Assembly (NCBI GenBank): GCA_958510825.1
Contig: OY294054.1
Coordinates: 15,389,390 to 15,453,389 of the forward strand
Direction of reading: 5' to 3'
Length of the DNA stretch: 64,000 bases
DNA from: Brachypterus glaber
Taxonomy: Eukaryota > Arthropoda > Insecta > Coleoptera > Kateretidae
Shown: positions 13,201 to 26,879 of the stretch, piece after piece
How positions within the stretch are numbered: the first letter of the stretch is position 1
Layout: each line of letters opens with the position of its first letter
Position numbers and translations under genes: made by a program
Notes under the pieces: generated by a model
What the model was told of the DNA's origin: nothing
Databases searched by the model: none
Seen by the model: only the letters and a program-made list of their open reading frames with translations

Positions 13201-13505
13201 CCGGAAAAATTTATGACTAATAAACAGTACCCGGCATATTTGCAGTTACAGTCCAGTCTTCAGGTCAATAAAAGAGCCTTTACCTGGAAATAATTCAGGG
13301 AGTGTTGATTTTTGGTTTATTGAGTAGGGTTAGGGCCGAAAATAATAAAACATCTTTTCAATGTTGAACTTTATTTGCGGCCTTAAACCCTACTCGATAA
13401 ACCGAAAATTAAAACTCCCTGAATTATTTCCAGGTAAAGCCTCTGTTATAGACCTGAAAACTGGACCACAACTGGAAATAGACCGGGTTCTGCTGATAAC
13501 CACTA
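13190..13505. repeat. Inverted repeat around ATTCAGGGAG/CTCCCTGAAT arms
   Basis: Words such as TTTACCTGGAAATAATTCAG and the reverse complement face each other around about 13345. In the mirrored position (20712-21235) the same arms enclose a longer ~270 bp loop, so the left copy has lost loop sequence. The single arm unit also occurs near 8870 and in the third unit. Confidence 0.7.
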
Positions 13506-15022
13506 GTGCCCTCTATAGAGAGCATAATAATATCTAAAGACCTTTAATAAACACTGGTCGGATCAAAGTATTCATTTACCGGGGACAGGTAAAAGTTGGA
13601 ATAAAAAAAAGTAAATACTGTTTACTAAATAGGCACTTTAAACTATATTCCACTAACCGGGCTGTCATTTTGACGCTGTTTTTACAAAAAAAAACTATTT
13701 TTGTAAAAAAAACAAAAACGAAATATTTGTTTTTAATTTTTTTTACAAAAATCGTTTTTTTCATGTTCTAAGTGAATCACTACGTAAACAGAGCGTCTAC
13801 ACGACAGTCAGGTTAGTTAAATGTTTAAAGTATTTATTTGCTTAAAAAATTGTTTTTTTTTTAATTTAATTTAATTTTTTCTTTCAAAATCATTTTGAGT
13901 AAAAGAGTCGAAAACAAAATGCCAACTAAGAAACTGAATTTTTATCTATCTTGAATACTTTATTATCATGATAGTTGACCGAAAACGATTTCAGCTAAAC
14001 CCAGTAAAGAAACCCTCTGGTAGAAATCGGAAAAAAGTACGCGTTTTTACCAACCTGAAATAAGGTGGCTTCATCAAATTATATTTATTTTTTTTTTATT
14101 TTTACTTCGATGTAAGTGTTTTAAAAATATTTTCTTTTTCCGTATAGTCTTGTGTTAGCCAAACATTTTAAAAATAAATTATTGGTTTTTATACTCCTAA
14201 AAAGATGATTTTCGCGAAAAATATGTCTGTCCGGGAAACTTTGTGACCACGATAACTCAAAATCACTTTCAGCGGTTCTGTATACAATGTTGAGCTACCT
14301 CTAAACAGCAATCGTGTTGGTTCATTTTTGAGCTGCCACCGTTCTTTAGAAAGGAGCAACTTTTAAGCAACAGCGTTTTTGAGTTCGAAAATCGGGATTT
14401 TTTTTTGACATTAAGTAACTTGCAGCTGCGAGTATACTCTAGAAAGCTGCTTTAAGCATTATGTATCTTGTTATAATTAATAACAATCCTTACTTTTTGT
14501 AATATTGTTTGTTTTTTTTTCAGGTTCAATGTTCATTATTTGAAGAAAGATTAAAATGAAACTGGATAAACTGGAGTAGATATTTCGCTGCACAACTATG
14601 TAGTATTATTTACCTGGACACCTATTTTATCACCTAAGCAGCTATTTTTTTCACCTAGTCCAACTCCTTTTCTATCAAAACTTTTTTTTAAGATTTTATC
14701 ATGTAAAATTTATATGGGGATGTAATATGTAAAAAACTGTACAAGCCTATTCCTTACTAAATTGATGGACATAAATTATATTCCAGTGTAAAACGAGAAG
14801 TCAAACTCAACAGGATAAAAAAAGGTGGGTTTATATGATCATGACAATTTTGAATTGGGGTCTTTGAATGAAGTGGCATTATTTTTCAACGAAAGATTAA
14901 TTTCACTTTATTCAGAGTCCCTAATTTAATTACTGTGGTGATTGTATACGTCCACTTAAAGGTAAAAAGTTAAAACAGCAGCTTTTGTGAACAATATTTA
15001 AATTTGCATATTCTCTGGCCAG
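13506..15022. repeat. Block B outer part (left arm), no gene seen
   Basis: Duplicated AT-rich sequence mirrored at 19172-20711, and partly again at 32621-32906 and 38613-41100 in the third unit. The ORFs are short and Phe/Lys-rich. No domain or RNA gene was recognised. Confidence 0.6.
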
Positions 15023-17278
15023 TAACTGGAGGGTGATAGCAATGGGTTAACTTTGTGTTCAATGAATTGTAAACGGCTAAACTCTCAATAACCCAAACTA
15101 GCACGAGTGTCTTTATTTTTATTATTTATATTATTATTATTATTATCGTATATCATTAATGACATCTATTGAGCGGCGAGATCGCCGAAGTATTCCGTGT
15201 CAATAATTTACGTATTGAATTACTTATACTGGGGACTTGCTAATAAATACATTTTATTCTCAGGTTCTTATAAAGATACTTGTTCTTTTATGGGAAACAT
15301 GCCATTGGATATGGTACTGGTTGAGTGCTAGACAGGACCTTCCGACTGAGTATGATTCAGTCCGTAGCGCCTTTCAGTACACAGTATATTTAATTCATTG
15401 GCGGCGCATGCAGGTGGGCAAACTAACCTTTTGGAATAGCGTCGTATTTCCATGTACTTGGAAGCGTACGGCACCTTTCCACCCGCTCAAAAGTGCTTCG
15501 GTGCTTTTGGTAAGGTAACTGGGGATCGCAGAGGCGATTGTGGCCTGGATAGGGAAAATTGGTGCCTTTGTGATCACGAAATCGAGGGTATGGGGTCAAC
15601 TTATTGGAGGACCCTAAAATAAGGCTCCTGCTAGAATGTTCCAAAACAATTTTGTAGTTCTTCCGGAAGGAATATTATGGAATTTTTTGCAACACTTTTA
15701 GTAGTTGTCTTAGTTTAGACTTCTGAGAATAGCGACCGGACACCGTGGTAACATTCGTGACCAAATCAAACGTATCAATTGTGTCAATTTCTAATCGCCC
15801 GTATGGGGTAAACGGTTGTTTTTGATGCCTATCTTGACTTGTTTTGCTTCAGAGGAAATGCCTTATAGTGTAAGTTTCTCGCCTGTGGGGGATTTTCTCT
15901 GCAGAGGAATTCAGGTTTTAGTGACTTTTGCCTTTTGTCGAGATCCTTAGCCAGAACCGTTATCTTCCTCAACGGGACGAGGGACTTAGACAAGGAATTG
16001 TCATACAACATGGTATATCTAGTGTTTATCCAGTGCACATCCATTTCGCATGTTCATTAGACAACCAAATGCCCGACTTTAACAATTTACCAGACAATTG
16101 ATGGATATCTCTTGGAACTAATTGATTGATCCATCAGATCTACATCAGCTGTCTGACTGGGCATTTAAATGTCTAATGCATATCTGACATGGAAGTCAGT
16201 TCATTCGTTTTTTATTTCATTTATTTAGTCATACATTACAGGTAAAGGTCTACAGAGCCTTAATTACAGGGTGCCCACAGATCGGGGAAGTTGAGAAAAT
16301 CAGGGAATTTGGTCAACTTTAAAAAATTAGGGAAATCGAAATTAAACTCAAAAACGAGCAAAATAAATATTATTTAATTTTTAAATTTTTGAAAAAACTT
16401 ATATTAATCATAGTGAGAAATATTCTTTTGTTTAAATGTTTATGTTTAGCTCCCTTCACGTCTTTAAAAAACTTTTTTGTATGTGGGTATTGAAATCAGG
16501 GAAAATCCATCCATCGGGGAAATCTTATTTTGCAAATCTTGTGGTCACCCTGCATTAGATGTACTGTGATTGTGTGTGTTGTCTTGGTTCATTTTCCCTC
16601 TTTTGTGGTCGATAAAGACTGCAAACTGACCTTTCCACTTTAGCAGCCTGTGGCCTTTCTTACCGAAGCTTTTTATTAAAGACTCCGGGCTTCTTTAGTG
16701 GTTTGGTCGACCTGTAGTCCGTAAATTTACTTATTGTTCACAGTTTTAATTTTTTACCTTTTGTTCCAGATTCGTTTTATTTAACTATCTAAGGACTTAA
16801 TTGTACAGAAAATTGCATGATTGTGAATACAATTTTTTTTGTGTTTTGTACTAAATTATAAATAAAGATACTAGGATATTAAAAAGTTCTTGTTTTAATT
16901 TTTAACTACGAATTTATCCGTGGTGGTAAATTCCTTAAAATTGGTTTAAATCCCCCCTAGTAGTTCAAATGTATCATTAAACCTAACCTTAACTTATTCA
17001 GGCTTGCCAATAGCGAAACATAACTATCCCTAGAGTTTTTAAAGTTGGCAACATTGAATTTTAGCATTCAGGCTTGCCAATAGCGGAACAAAACTATCCC
17101 TAGAGTTTTTAAAGTTGGCAACATTGAATTTTAGCATTCAGGCTTGCCAATAGCGGAACAAAACTATTCCCTAGAGTATTTAAAGTTGGCAACATTGATT
17201 TTTGACATTCAGGCTTGCCAATAGCGGAACTTAACTATCCCTAGTTTTTAAAGTTGGCAACATTGATTTTAAGCAATG
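15023..17278 (+). repeat. Block A, copy 2
   Basis: Near-identical direct repeat of positions 1-2041, so block B (about 2042-15022) is bracketed by direct copies of A and the tandem unit on this arm is 15022 bp. It carries four instead of one copy of the terminal 70 bp motif. Confidence 0.88.
16996..17275 (+). repeat. 70-71 bp tandem repeat x4 at the palindrome axis
   Basis: Units begin ATTCAGGCTTGCCAATAGCG at 16996, 17066, 17136 and 17207. Each has the body ACTATCCCTAGAG...AAGTTGGCAACATTGA. Outer A copies (about 1965-2040 and 30086-30165) have one unit only. The cluster sits in the unpaired ~408 bp centre (16896-17303) of the giant palindrome. Confidence 0.9.
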
Positions 17279-17303
17279 TCAAGTTGTAGGAAGAAGAAAA
17301 CAA

Positions 17304-19171
17304 GAACTTTTTAATATCCTAGTATCTTTATTATTAATAAAGTACAAAACACAAAAAAAAATTGTATTCACAATCATGCAATTTTCTGTACAATTAAGTC
17401 CTTAGATAGTTAAATAAATCGAATCTGGAACAAAAGGTAAAAAATTAAAACTGTGAACAATAAGTAAATTTACGGACTACAGGTCGACCAAACCACTAAA
17501 GAAGCCCGGAGTCTTTAATAAAAAGCTTCGGTAAGAAAGGCCACAGGCTGCTAAAGTGGAAAGGTCAGTTTGCAGTCTTTATCGACCACAAAAGAGGGAA
17601 AATGAACCAAGACAACACACACAATCACAGTACATCTAATGCAGGGTGACCACAAGATTTGCAAAATAAGATTTCCCCGATGGATGGATTTTCCCTGATT
17701 TCAATACCCACATACAAAAAAGTTTTTTAAAGACGTGAAGGGAGCTTAACATAAACATTTAAACAAAAGAATATTTCTCACTATGATTAATATAAGTTTT
17801 TTCAAAAATTTAAAAATTAAATAATATTTATTTTGCTCGTTTTTGAGTTTAATTTCGATTTCCCTAATTTTTTAAAGTTGACCAAATTCCCTGATTTTCC
17901 CAACTTCCCCGATCTGTGGGCACCCTGTAATTAAGGCTCTGTAGACCTTTACATGTAATGTATGACTAAATAAATTAAATAAAACATGAATGAACTGACT
18001 TCCATGTCAGATATGCATTAGACATTTAAATGCCCAGTCAGACAGCTGATGTAGATCTGATGGATCAATCAATTAGTTCCAAGAGATATCCATCAATTGT
18101 CTGGTAAATTGTTAAAGTCGAGCATTTGGTTGTCTAATGAACATGCGAAATGGATGTGCACTGGATAAACACTAGATATACCATGTTGTATGACAATTCC
18201 TTGTCTAAGTCCCTCGTCCCGTTGAGGAAGATAACGGTTCTGGCTAAGGATCTCGACAAAAGGCAAAAGTGACTAAAACCTGAATTCCTCTGCAGAGAAA
18301 ATCCCCCACAGGCGAGAAACTTACACTATAAGGCATTTCCTCTGAAGCAAAACAAGTCAAGATAGGCATCAAAAACAACCGTTTCCCCCATACGGGCGAT
18401 TAGAAATTGACACAATTGATACGTTTGATTTGGTCACGAATGTTACCACGGTGTCCGGTCGCTATTCTCAGAAGTCTAAACTAAGACAACTACTAAAAGT
18501 GTTGCAAAAAATTCCATAATATTCCTTCCGGAAGAACTACAAAATTGTTTTGGAACATTCTAGCAGGAGCCTTATTTTAGGGTCCTCCAATAAGTTGACC
18601 CCATACCCTCGATTTCGTGATCACAAAGGCACCAATTTTCCCTATCCAGGCCACAATCGCCTCTGCGATCCCCAGTTACCTTACCAAAAGCACCGAAGCA
18701 CTTTTGAGCGGGTGGAAAGGTGCCGTACGCTTCCAAGTACATGGATATACGACGCTATTCCAAAAGGTTAGTTTGCCCACCTGCATGCGCCGCCAATGAA
18801 TTAAATATACTGTGTACTGAAAGGCGCTACGGACTGAATCATACTCAGTCGGAAGGTCCTGTCTAGCACTCAACCAGTACCATATCCAATGGCATGTTTC
18901 CCATAAAAGAACAAGTATCTTTATAAGAACCTGAGAATAAAATGTATTTATTAGCAAGCCCCCAGTATAAGTAATTCAATACGTAAATTATTGACACGGA
19001 ATACTTCGGCGATCTCGCCGCTCAATAGATGTCATTAATGATATACGATAATAATAATAATAATATAAATAATAAAAATAAAGACACTCGTGCTAGTTTG
19101 GGTTATTGAGAGTTTAGCCGTTTACAATTCATTGAACACAAAGTTAACCCATTGCTATCACCCTCCAGTTA
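17304..19171 (-). repeat. Block A, copy 3 (inverted)
   Basis: Reverse complement of 15023-16895, nearly collinear: the coordinate sum drifts by only about 5 bases over 1.9 kb. It forms the inner right arm of the palindrome and carries the same short ORFs as the other A copies, on the opposite strand. Confidence 0.88.
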
Positions 19172-20711
19172 CTGGCCAGAGAATATGCAAATTTAAATAT
19201 TGTTCACAAAAGCTGCTGTTTTAACTTTTTACCTTTAAGTGGACGTATACAATCACCACAGTAATTAAATTAGGGACTCTGAATAAAGTGAAATTAATCT
19301 TTCGTTGAAAAATAATGCCACTTCATTCAAAGACCCCAATTCAAAATTGTCATGATCATATAAACCCACCTCTTTTTTTTGTCCTGTTGAGTTTGACTTC
19401 TCGTTTTACACTGGAATATGATGATTTATGTCCATCATTTTAGTAAGGAATAGGCTTGTACAGTTTTTTACATATTACATCCACATATAAATTTTACATG
19501 ATAAAATCTTAAAAAAAAGTTTTGATAGAAAAGGAGTTGGACTAGGTGAAAAAAATAGCTGCTTAGGTGATAAAATAGGTGTCCAGGTAAATAATACTAC
19601 ATAGTTGTGCAGCGAAATATCTACTCCAGTTTATCCAGTTTCATTTTAATCTTTCTTCAAATAATGAACATTGAACCTGAAAAAAAAAACAAACAATATT
19701 ACAAAAAGTAAGGATTGTTATTAATTATAACAAGATACATAATGCTTAAAGCAGCTTTCTAGAGTATACTCGCAGCTGCAAGTTACTTAATGTCAAAAAA
19801 AAATCCCGATTTTCGAACTCAAAAACGCTGTTGCTTAAAAGTTGCTCCTTTCTAAAGAACGGTGGCAGCTCAAAAATGAACCAACACGATTACTGTTTAG
19901 AGGTAGCTCAACATTGTATACAGAACCGCTGAAAGTGATTTTGAGTTATCGTGGTCACAAAGTTTCCCGGACAGACATATTTTTCGCGAAAATCATCTTT
20001 TTAGGAGTATAAAAACCAATAATTTATTTTTAAAATGTTTGGCTAACACAAGACTATACGGAAAAAGAAAATATTTTTAAAACACTTACATCGAAGTAAA
20101 AATAAAAAAAATATATATATAATTTGATGGAGCCACCTTATTTCAGGTTGGTAAAAACGCGTACTCTTTTCCGATTTCTACCAGAGGGTTTCTTTGCTGG
20201 GTTTAGCTGAAATCGTTTTCGGTCAACTATCATGATAATAAAGTATTCAAGATAGATAAAAATTCAGTTTCTTAGTTGGCATTTTGTTTTCGACTCTTTT
20301 ACTCAAAATGTTTTTGAAAGAAAAAATTAAATTAAATTAAAGAAAAAAACAATTTTTTAAGCAAATATATACTTTAAACATTTAACTAACCTGACTGTCG
20401 TGTAGACGCTCTGTTTACGTAGTGATTCACTTAGAACATGAAAAAAACGATTTTTGGAAAAAAACGATTTTTGTAAAAAAAATTAAAAACAAATATTTCG
20501 TTTTTGTTTTTTTTACAAAAATAGTTTTTTTTTGTAAAAACAGCGTCAAAATGACAGCCCGGTTAGTGGAATATAGTTTAAAGTGCCTATTTAGTAAACA
20601 GTATTTACTTTTTTTTATACCAACTTTTACCTGTCCCCGGTAAATGAATACTTTGATCCGACCAGTGTTTATTAAAGGTCTTTAGATATTATTATGCTCT
20701 CTATAGAGGGC
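19172..20711 (-). repeat. Block B outer part (right arm), no gene seen
   Basis: Reverse-complement counterpart of 13506-15022. AT-rich, with short low-complexity ORFs only. Confidence 0.6.
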
Positions 20712-21235
20712 ACTAGTGGTTATCAGCAGAACCCGGTCTATTTCCAGTTGTGTTCCAGTTTTCAGGTCTATAACAGAGGCTTTACCTGGAAATAATTCAG
20801 GGAGTTTTAATTTTCGGTTTATCGAGTAGGGTTTAAGGCCGCAAATAAAAACCAATTTTGCGACGTTGATCTCGATTTGGAACTGTCATTTTTAAACGTA
20901 TTTTTCAAAAAACTGATTTTTTAAAATATCTCAAGATCCGTGCATCCTAGGAAAAAAAAATGTTTTATATAAAAATAAAGAGGGCCAAATTTAGAAAAAA
21001 AATTGTTCCATGTATTTTTTTGTACGACTTATAGCTATTTGAAAAGCCCGTTTTTTGTGAAAAATAAGTTAAAAAAATGACAGTTCCAAATCGAAAAGTT
21101 GTTTTATTATTTTCGGCCCTAACCCTACTCAATAAACCAAAAATCAAAACTCCCTGAATTATTTCCAGGTAAAGGCTCTTTTATTGACCTGAAGACTGGA
21201 CTATAACTGCAAATAAGCCGGGTACTGTTTATTAG
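20712..21235. repeat. Inverted repeat, longer-loop version (right arm)
   Basis: Counterpart of 13190-13505, with CTGGAAATAATTCAGGGAG and its reverse complement as arms. The loop retains words shared with about 8990-9180 and 41220-41460, so this appears to be the less deleted form. Confidence 0.65.
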
Positions 21236-21249
21236 TCATAAATTTTTCC

Positions 21250-24200
21250 GGACAGGAGAAAATTTGAATTTTTAGTATGTATTTAATTTTCGAGTCTTTA
21301 GCTCAAATTGTTTTCGAGTTATCGTCAAAAATTTCTCCAGACTAAAAAAATATTTTTTTAGTTAGTATTTGTTATTATAAAAATATATTATTATATCTTA
21401 CCACGTAAAAACTGAGGCCTTGTAACATTAATGAGGGTCCTTCAGGGAAGCTACCATTTTAAAGACCTGTAATTTTTGATGAAAAACCATTTTTCCGTAT
21501 TTGGCGAAGATTTTTTGGGGATACCTTTAATTACTGACAAAAAAGATAAAAACCCCTTTTTTTTGAAAACTGCTCCCGACTGCTCCTCTGCTTATTGAAA
21601 CTAAATCTAAAAAAAAATACAACAAATTAACATACATACAGGGTTGTGAAAAGTCCACTTTTTTAAAATTGTCCAGGCCGGTGGACAAAACCGAACAAAA
21701 TTGGACAAAACTGGACAAAATCAAAAATTATCCCTTATAATAAAACATGGTCACGAAAAAAATATTTCAACAACCAACTGGGGTCTGGCTGTAGGTGGAG
21801 GTGCGCGCCGCCACCGACATACATAGTGTCCCGCCGCCAAATTTACGGCCCGGCGCAGCGCGCCGTCTGAAAATAACAAAATGATTCATTTGGTAAAGTT
21901 TTAAAATTTTTTTTAACAAAATAATTTTAGCTGGGACAGCGTCACGCCGCGAAAATTATCGCGGCGTATCCCGTCCAATACCACGGTATTAAATTCTATA
22001 ACTTCTTGCCCACTCACATAAAAAGGTTATCTGTGCGAAAATTCAAGAGTACAATAAAAGGATTCTTAGTTTCACAGGCATTGTATGACATAGGTGAGTT
22101 TCTGGAGATAGGAGCCCTTTTGCAATCTTTATGATTTTAATTTTAATGGCTGTATATTATTGTATTTTTTGTACGTGAATGTATCGTATTGTATTTTTAT
22201 TGTATTGTATTATTTATTTAAATTCCTTATTGTAATATGACATGACTTGTGTAAACGAAAGTATAAACACTAATAAAGTTCTATTCTATTCTATTCTAAT
22301 ACTATTCTTATACTTTTTGAAGCGCTGACTCCTAGTCTTTAGCTCAAATTGTTTTCGAGTTATCGTCAAAAATTTCTGCGGACAGACGAAAAATATATTT
22401 TTTTAGTTAGTATTTTTTATTATAAAAATATATTATCATATCTTACCACGTAAAAACTGAGGCCTTGTAACATCAATGAGGGTCCTTCAGGGAAGCTACC
22501 ATTTTAAAGACCTGTAATTCTTGATGAAAAACCATTTTTCCGTATTTGGCGAAGATTTTTTGGGGATACCTTTAATTACTCACAAAAAAGATAAAAACGC
22601 ATTTTTTTTGAAAACTGCTCCCGACTGCTCCTCTGCTTATTGAAACTAAATCTGAAAAAAAATACAACAAATTAACATACATACAGGGAAGTGAAAAAGT
22701 CCACTTTTTTAGATTGTGGACAAAACCGGACAAATTTGGACAAAACTGAACAAAATTGGACAAAACTGTACAAAATCAAAAATTATCCCTTATAATAACA
22801 CATGGTCACGGAAAAAATATTTCAACAACCAACGGGGTTCTGGCTAAAGGTGTGCGTGCGCGCCGCCGCAGACATATATAGTGCCCCGCCGCCCAATTTA
22901 CGGCCCGGTGCAGCGCGCCGTCCGACAATAACTTGAAATGATTCATTTGGTAAAGCTTTAAAATTATTTACATTTTGGATCGCTGACTCCTAATCTGGCT
23001 TCAGAATTTGTCTATGTACACACAGGATTTTAAGAAAAATGAGCCTGAAAATGTCAAAAATCATTTTTGGCCTTTAACTTTGATTAAGATAGATTAAATA
23101 TGGTGCCGATTTGAATTCATCAACTTAAGTTTAAGCCTGAGTTGAATTTAGAAAAAGAAAAGTTTGCTAATTTCAGTTTTTTGTTGTTTTTATTCGTGCT
23201 TTTCTTTGAGTCAGTTAGGCATGCCCCTTAGAACATTTGGGGTAAAAATTCACACATTTCTGCCCCGTTATCTCGAGTAAACCGATTTTCTATTAAAAAT
23301 CACCATTGTATTAAGTATAAAAAAAACCTTCCCAACCGAGACGTAAAGAAAAACTTTTTCGAAAAAACGAAATTATAAATCTAAAAACCTACAGTGTAAC
23401 TAACAATTAAGGCGGTGCCGTGAATTAGCTATAAATCGTACAAAAAATACGTGGAACAAAAAATGTTGTAAAATTGGCCCTCTATATTTTCATATAAAAC
23501 GTTTTTTGTCCAAGGTTGCACTGATCTTGAAGTATTTTGAAAAACCCGTTTTTGGTGAAAAATACGTTAAAAAAATGACAGTTCCAAATCGAGTTCAACA
23601 TCGAAAAAAATTTTTTTTTTATTTGCGGCCTTAACCCTACTCAATAAACCAAAAATCAAAACTCCCTAAATTATTTCCAGGTAAAGGCTCTTTTATTGAC
23701 CTGAAGACAGGACTATAACTGGAAATACGCCGGGTACTGGTTATCAGTCATAAATTTTTCCGAACAGGAGAAAATTTTAACTTTTAGTATGTATTTTATT
23801 TTCGAGTCTTTAGCTTAAATTGGTTTCGAGTTATCGTCAAAAATTTCTCCAGACTAAAAAAATATTTTTTTAGTTAGTATTTGTTATTATAAAAATATAT
23901 TATTTTATCTTACCACGTAAAAACTGAGGCCTTGTTACAACAATGAGGGTCCTTCAGGGAAGCTACCATTTTGGAGACCTGTAATTTTTGATAAGAAACC
24001 ATTTTTCCGTATTTGGCGAAGATTTTTTGGGGATGCCTTTAATTACTCACAAAAAAGATAAAAACGCATTTTTTTGAAAACTGCTTTCGACTGCTCCTCT
24101 GCTTATTGAAACTAAATCTGAAAAAAAAAATACAACAAATTAACATACATACCGGGTTGTGAAAAGTTCACTTTTTTAAAATTGTCCAGGCCGGTGGAAA

Positions 24201-25400
24201 AAACCGGACAAAATTGGACAAAACTGGACAAAATCAAAAATTATCCCTTATAATAACAGATGGTCACGGAAAAAATATTTTAACAACCAACTTGGGTTGG
24301 CTAAAGGTGTGCGTGCGCGCCGCCGCCGACATACATAGTGTCCCGCCGCCAAATTTACGGCCCGGCGCAGCACGCCGTCTGAAAATAACAAAATGATTCA
24401 TTTGGTAAAGCTTTAATATTATTTTTCTATTTTTACTTAAAATTTTCTTTAACAAAATAATTTTAGCAGGCGCAGCGTCACGCCACGAAAATCTTCGCGG
24501 CGAACACCCTTAGGTCTGACGTATCCCGTCCTATACTATTCTTATACATTTTGAAGCGCTGAAGTCTTTAGCTCAAATTGTTTTCGAGTTATCCTCAAAA
24601 ATTTCTGTGGACAGACAAAAAAAATATTTTTTTAGTTAGTATTTTTTATTATAAAAATATATCCTACCACGTAAAAACTGAGGTATTGTAACTTCAATGA
24701 GGGTCATTTAGGGAAGCTACCATTTTAAAGACCTGTAATTTTTGATGAAAAACCATTTTTCCGTATTTGGCGATGATTTTTTGGGGATGCCTTTTTTTTA
24801 AACTGCTCCCGACTGCTCCTCTGCTTATTGAAACTAAATCTGAAAAAAAAATACAACAAATTAACATACATACTGGGAAGTGAAAAAGTCCACCTTTTTT
24901 AGATTGTCGGTGGACATAACCGAACAAATTTGGACAAAACTGAACAAAATTGGACAAAATAAAAAATTATCCCTTATAATAACACATGGTCACGGAAAAT
25001 ATATTTCAACAACCAACGGGGGGTCTGGCTAAAGGTGTGCGTGCGCGCCGCAGCCGACTTATATAGTGCCCGCCGCCCAATTTACGGCCCAGCGCAGCGC
25101 TTTGTCTAAAAATAACTTGAAATGATTCATTTAGTAAAGCTTTAAAATTATTTACATTTTGAAGCGCTGACTCCTAATCTGACTTCAGAATTTGTCTATG
25201 TACACAGGATTTTAAGAAAAATGGGCCTGAAAGTGTCAAAAACCATTTTTGGCCTTTAAATTTGATTTAGATAGATTAAATATGGTGCCGATTTGATTTT
25301 ATCAACTTAAGTTTAGGCCTGAGTTGAATTTAGAAAAAGAAAAGTTTGCTAATTTGAGATTTTTGTTGTTTTTATTCGTGCTTTATAAGCACTGGTCGGA
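21250..25400 (-). repeat. Block B subrepeat array with GC-rich islands (right arm)
   Basis: Inverted counterpart of 7183-13200. GC islands lie near 21783, 22845, 24295 and 25023. There is one island fewer than on the left arm, so the arrays differ in copy number. A 316 bp non-LTR fragment interrupts it at 21982-22297. No gene is supported. Confidence 0.75.
21982..22297 (+). mobile_element. 5'-truncated non-LTR retrotransposon insertion, (TTCTA)n tail
   Basis: Absent from the left arm. It is flanked by AATAC target duplications at 21977-21981 and 22298-22302. Positions 21985-22134 read in frame as GIKFYNFLPTHIKRL... and end ...EIGALLQSL-stop. This is the typical C-terminal tail of Jockey-like reverse transcriptase polyproteins. 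It is followed by a short 3' UTR with AATAAA and a TTCTA/ATTCT tandem tail. Only the last ~50 codons remain. Confidence 0.85.
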
Positions 25401-25432
25401 TCGAAGTATTCATTAACCAGGGGCAAGCAAAT

Positions 25433-25572
25433 CAGGCCTATTCACATGTACCATTGAAATCTATTCAATATTGACAAAAATTACAATCCCATGCAGTTTT
25501 AATACATGACCTTGCAATTTTCGTCAATATTGCCACAAATCTCAATATCAATGGTACGTGTGAATAGGCCTG
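25433..25572. mobile_element. MITE, 140 bp, with 3 bp AAT target duplication
   Basis: Terminal inverted repeats start CAGGCCTATTCACA and end with the matching complement, with ATTGA/TCAAT further in. It is bounded by AAT at 25430-25432 and 25573-25575. The equivalent sites near 7150 and 45836 are empty, which confirms an insertion after the duplications. Confidence 0.88.
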
Positions 25573-25969
25573 AATATTAGAGTTTAAAAATATATTTTTT
25601 AAAGACACTTTAAACTATAACAAACCGGACTGTCGTGTCGACGCTGTTTTTACATAGTGATTTACTTGGAACGTGAAAAGAGAATTTTTATAAAAAAATA
25701 TAAAAAATATTGTTATATTTTTTTTTTATATTTTAAGTGAATCACTATGTAAAAAGAGAAATACTCGGAGAACTATAGTTTGAAGTATGTACATTAAAAA
25801 AAAAAACAAAATTCTAATTTTTGTTTTCCCTTGGTAAATGAATACTTCGATTCGACCTGTGTTTTTAAGTTATAGAAAGGGAACCATGCAATGAAATAAA
25901 GAAAAAAATCATTTTTTAAAAATATAAACGAGGATTATTTTCAATATATATTTATATCAAAACAAAATA

Positions 25970-26180
25970 AAAAAAGTCTCTGAAAAAAAAGGTTTATCCC
26001 TGAACGCTTCTACAAAATTTGGCGCCCCTACCAAGTCAAAAAATCACCCTCCGAAAAAAAAGCAGCTTTGTCCCTAAGCGTTCCTACAAAAATTGGCACC
26101 CCTATCAAATCAAAACAAAAAAAAACAACCTCCAAAAAAAAAAGCTTTATCCCTGAGCGCTTCTACAAAATTTGGCGGCT
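25970..26180 (-). repeat. Tandem repeat, ~70-90 bp units (right arm)
   Basis: Inverted counterpart of 6424-6780, with about three of the units (CGCTTCTACAAAATTTGGC core). Confidence 0.65.
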
Positions 26181-26439
26181 CTCTTTATATACCCCCTCTA
26201 TCCCCCCCATATCTACGCGCCTAATGCGTTTTAGATCAATGATCAAAATATGCGTTACGTAATACTTGAACGTTCCCCAATCGATCGAGCGACAAATGCT
26301 TTTTTTTGCTTGCAATTGATTTATATCGACATAAAACGTCACACAACGCAAAAAAAATTGAACATTTTAAGACGAAATTTTGAAAGATACCAAAAAATAA
26401 TTCAAAAATTTTAACTTTTTGGGTCAATTACCCAAAGAT

Positions 26440-26552
26440 CCTCACAAGAGAGGCACACTGGATGCCTCTGCGACTGGGGACACTAGATGTAGGCCTTAAG
26501 TCAGCAAGGCAAAAGACTTGCCAAAGACCTAGATCTAGTGTCCGTATTTGCG
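26440..26552. repeat. Hairpin cluster in block B (right arm copy)
   Basis: Mirror of 6003-6112, with the CACTAGATGTAGG / CCTAGATCTAGTG inverted repeat and the AGAGGCA / TGCCTCT stem intact. Confidence 0.6.
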
Positions 26553-26879
26553 ACACCCCTGGGATGACTATTTATGACTGGCTCAGAATTAATAAAAATG
26601 AAACTAAGTTAAAGCGAGCTTTCAAAAAAATTAAACTCAACCTAAAAAAAATTCAAAATATATTTTGCCCAAAAAAAAAATTAGAATACCTATATTTGGT
26701 AAAAAAAGGGAAACCCATGGCAATTGAAGAACTGATGATTTGCAAAAAGGCAAATAGGAAAGAAAAAAGCATCCGAAAATATTCACAAAAAATCAATAAG
26801 GACCGAAATACAAAAACTGCACAAAGCTGAATAATAAAATTGTGAATTTAAATGATATGTAGCTATGAATGCTGCACTG

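Noticed and set aside
15237..15518. 93-codon ORF in block A as a gene
   Set aside because: Open frames exist on both strands of the same stretch, the first A copy has breaks, and no family resemblance is visible. Kept only as a low-interest finding.
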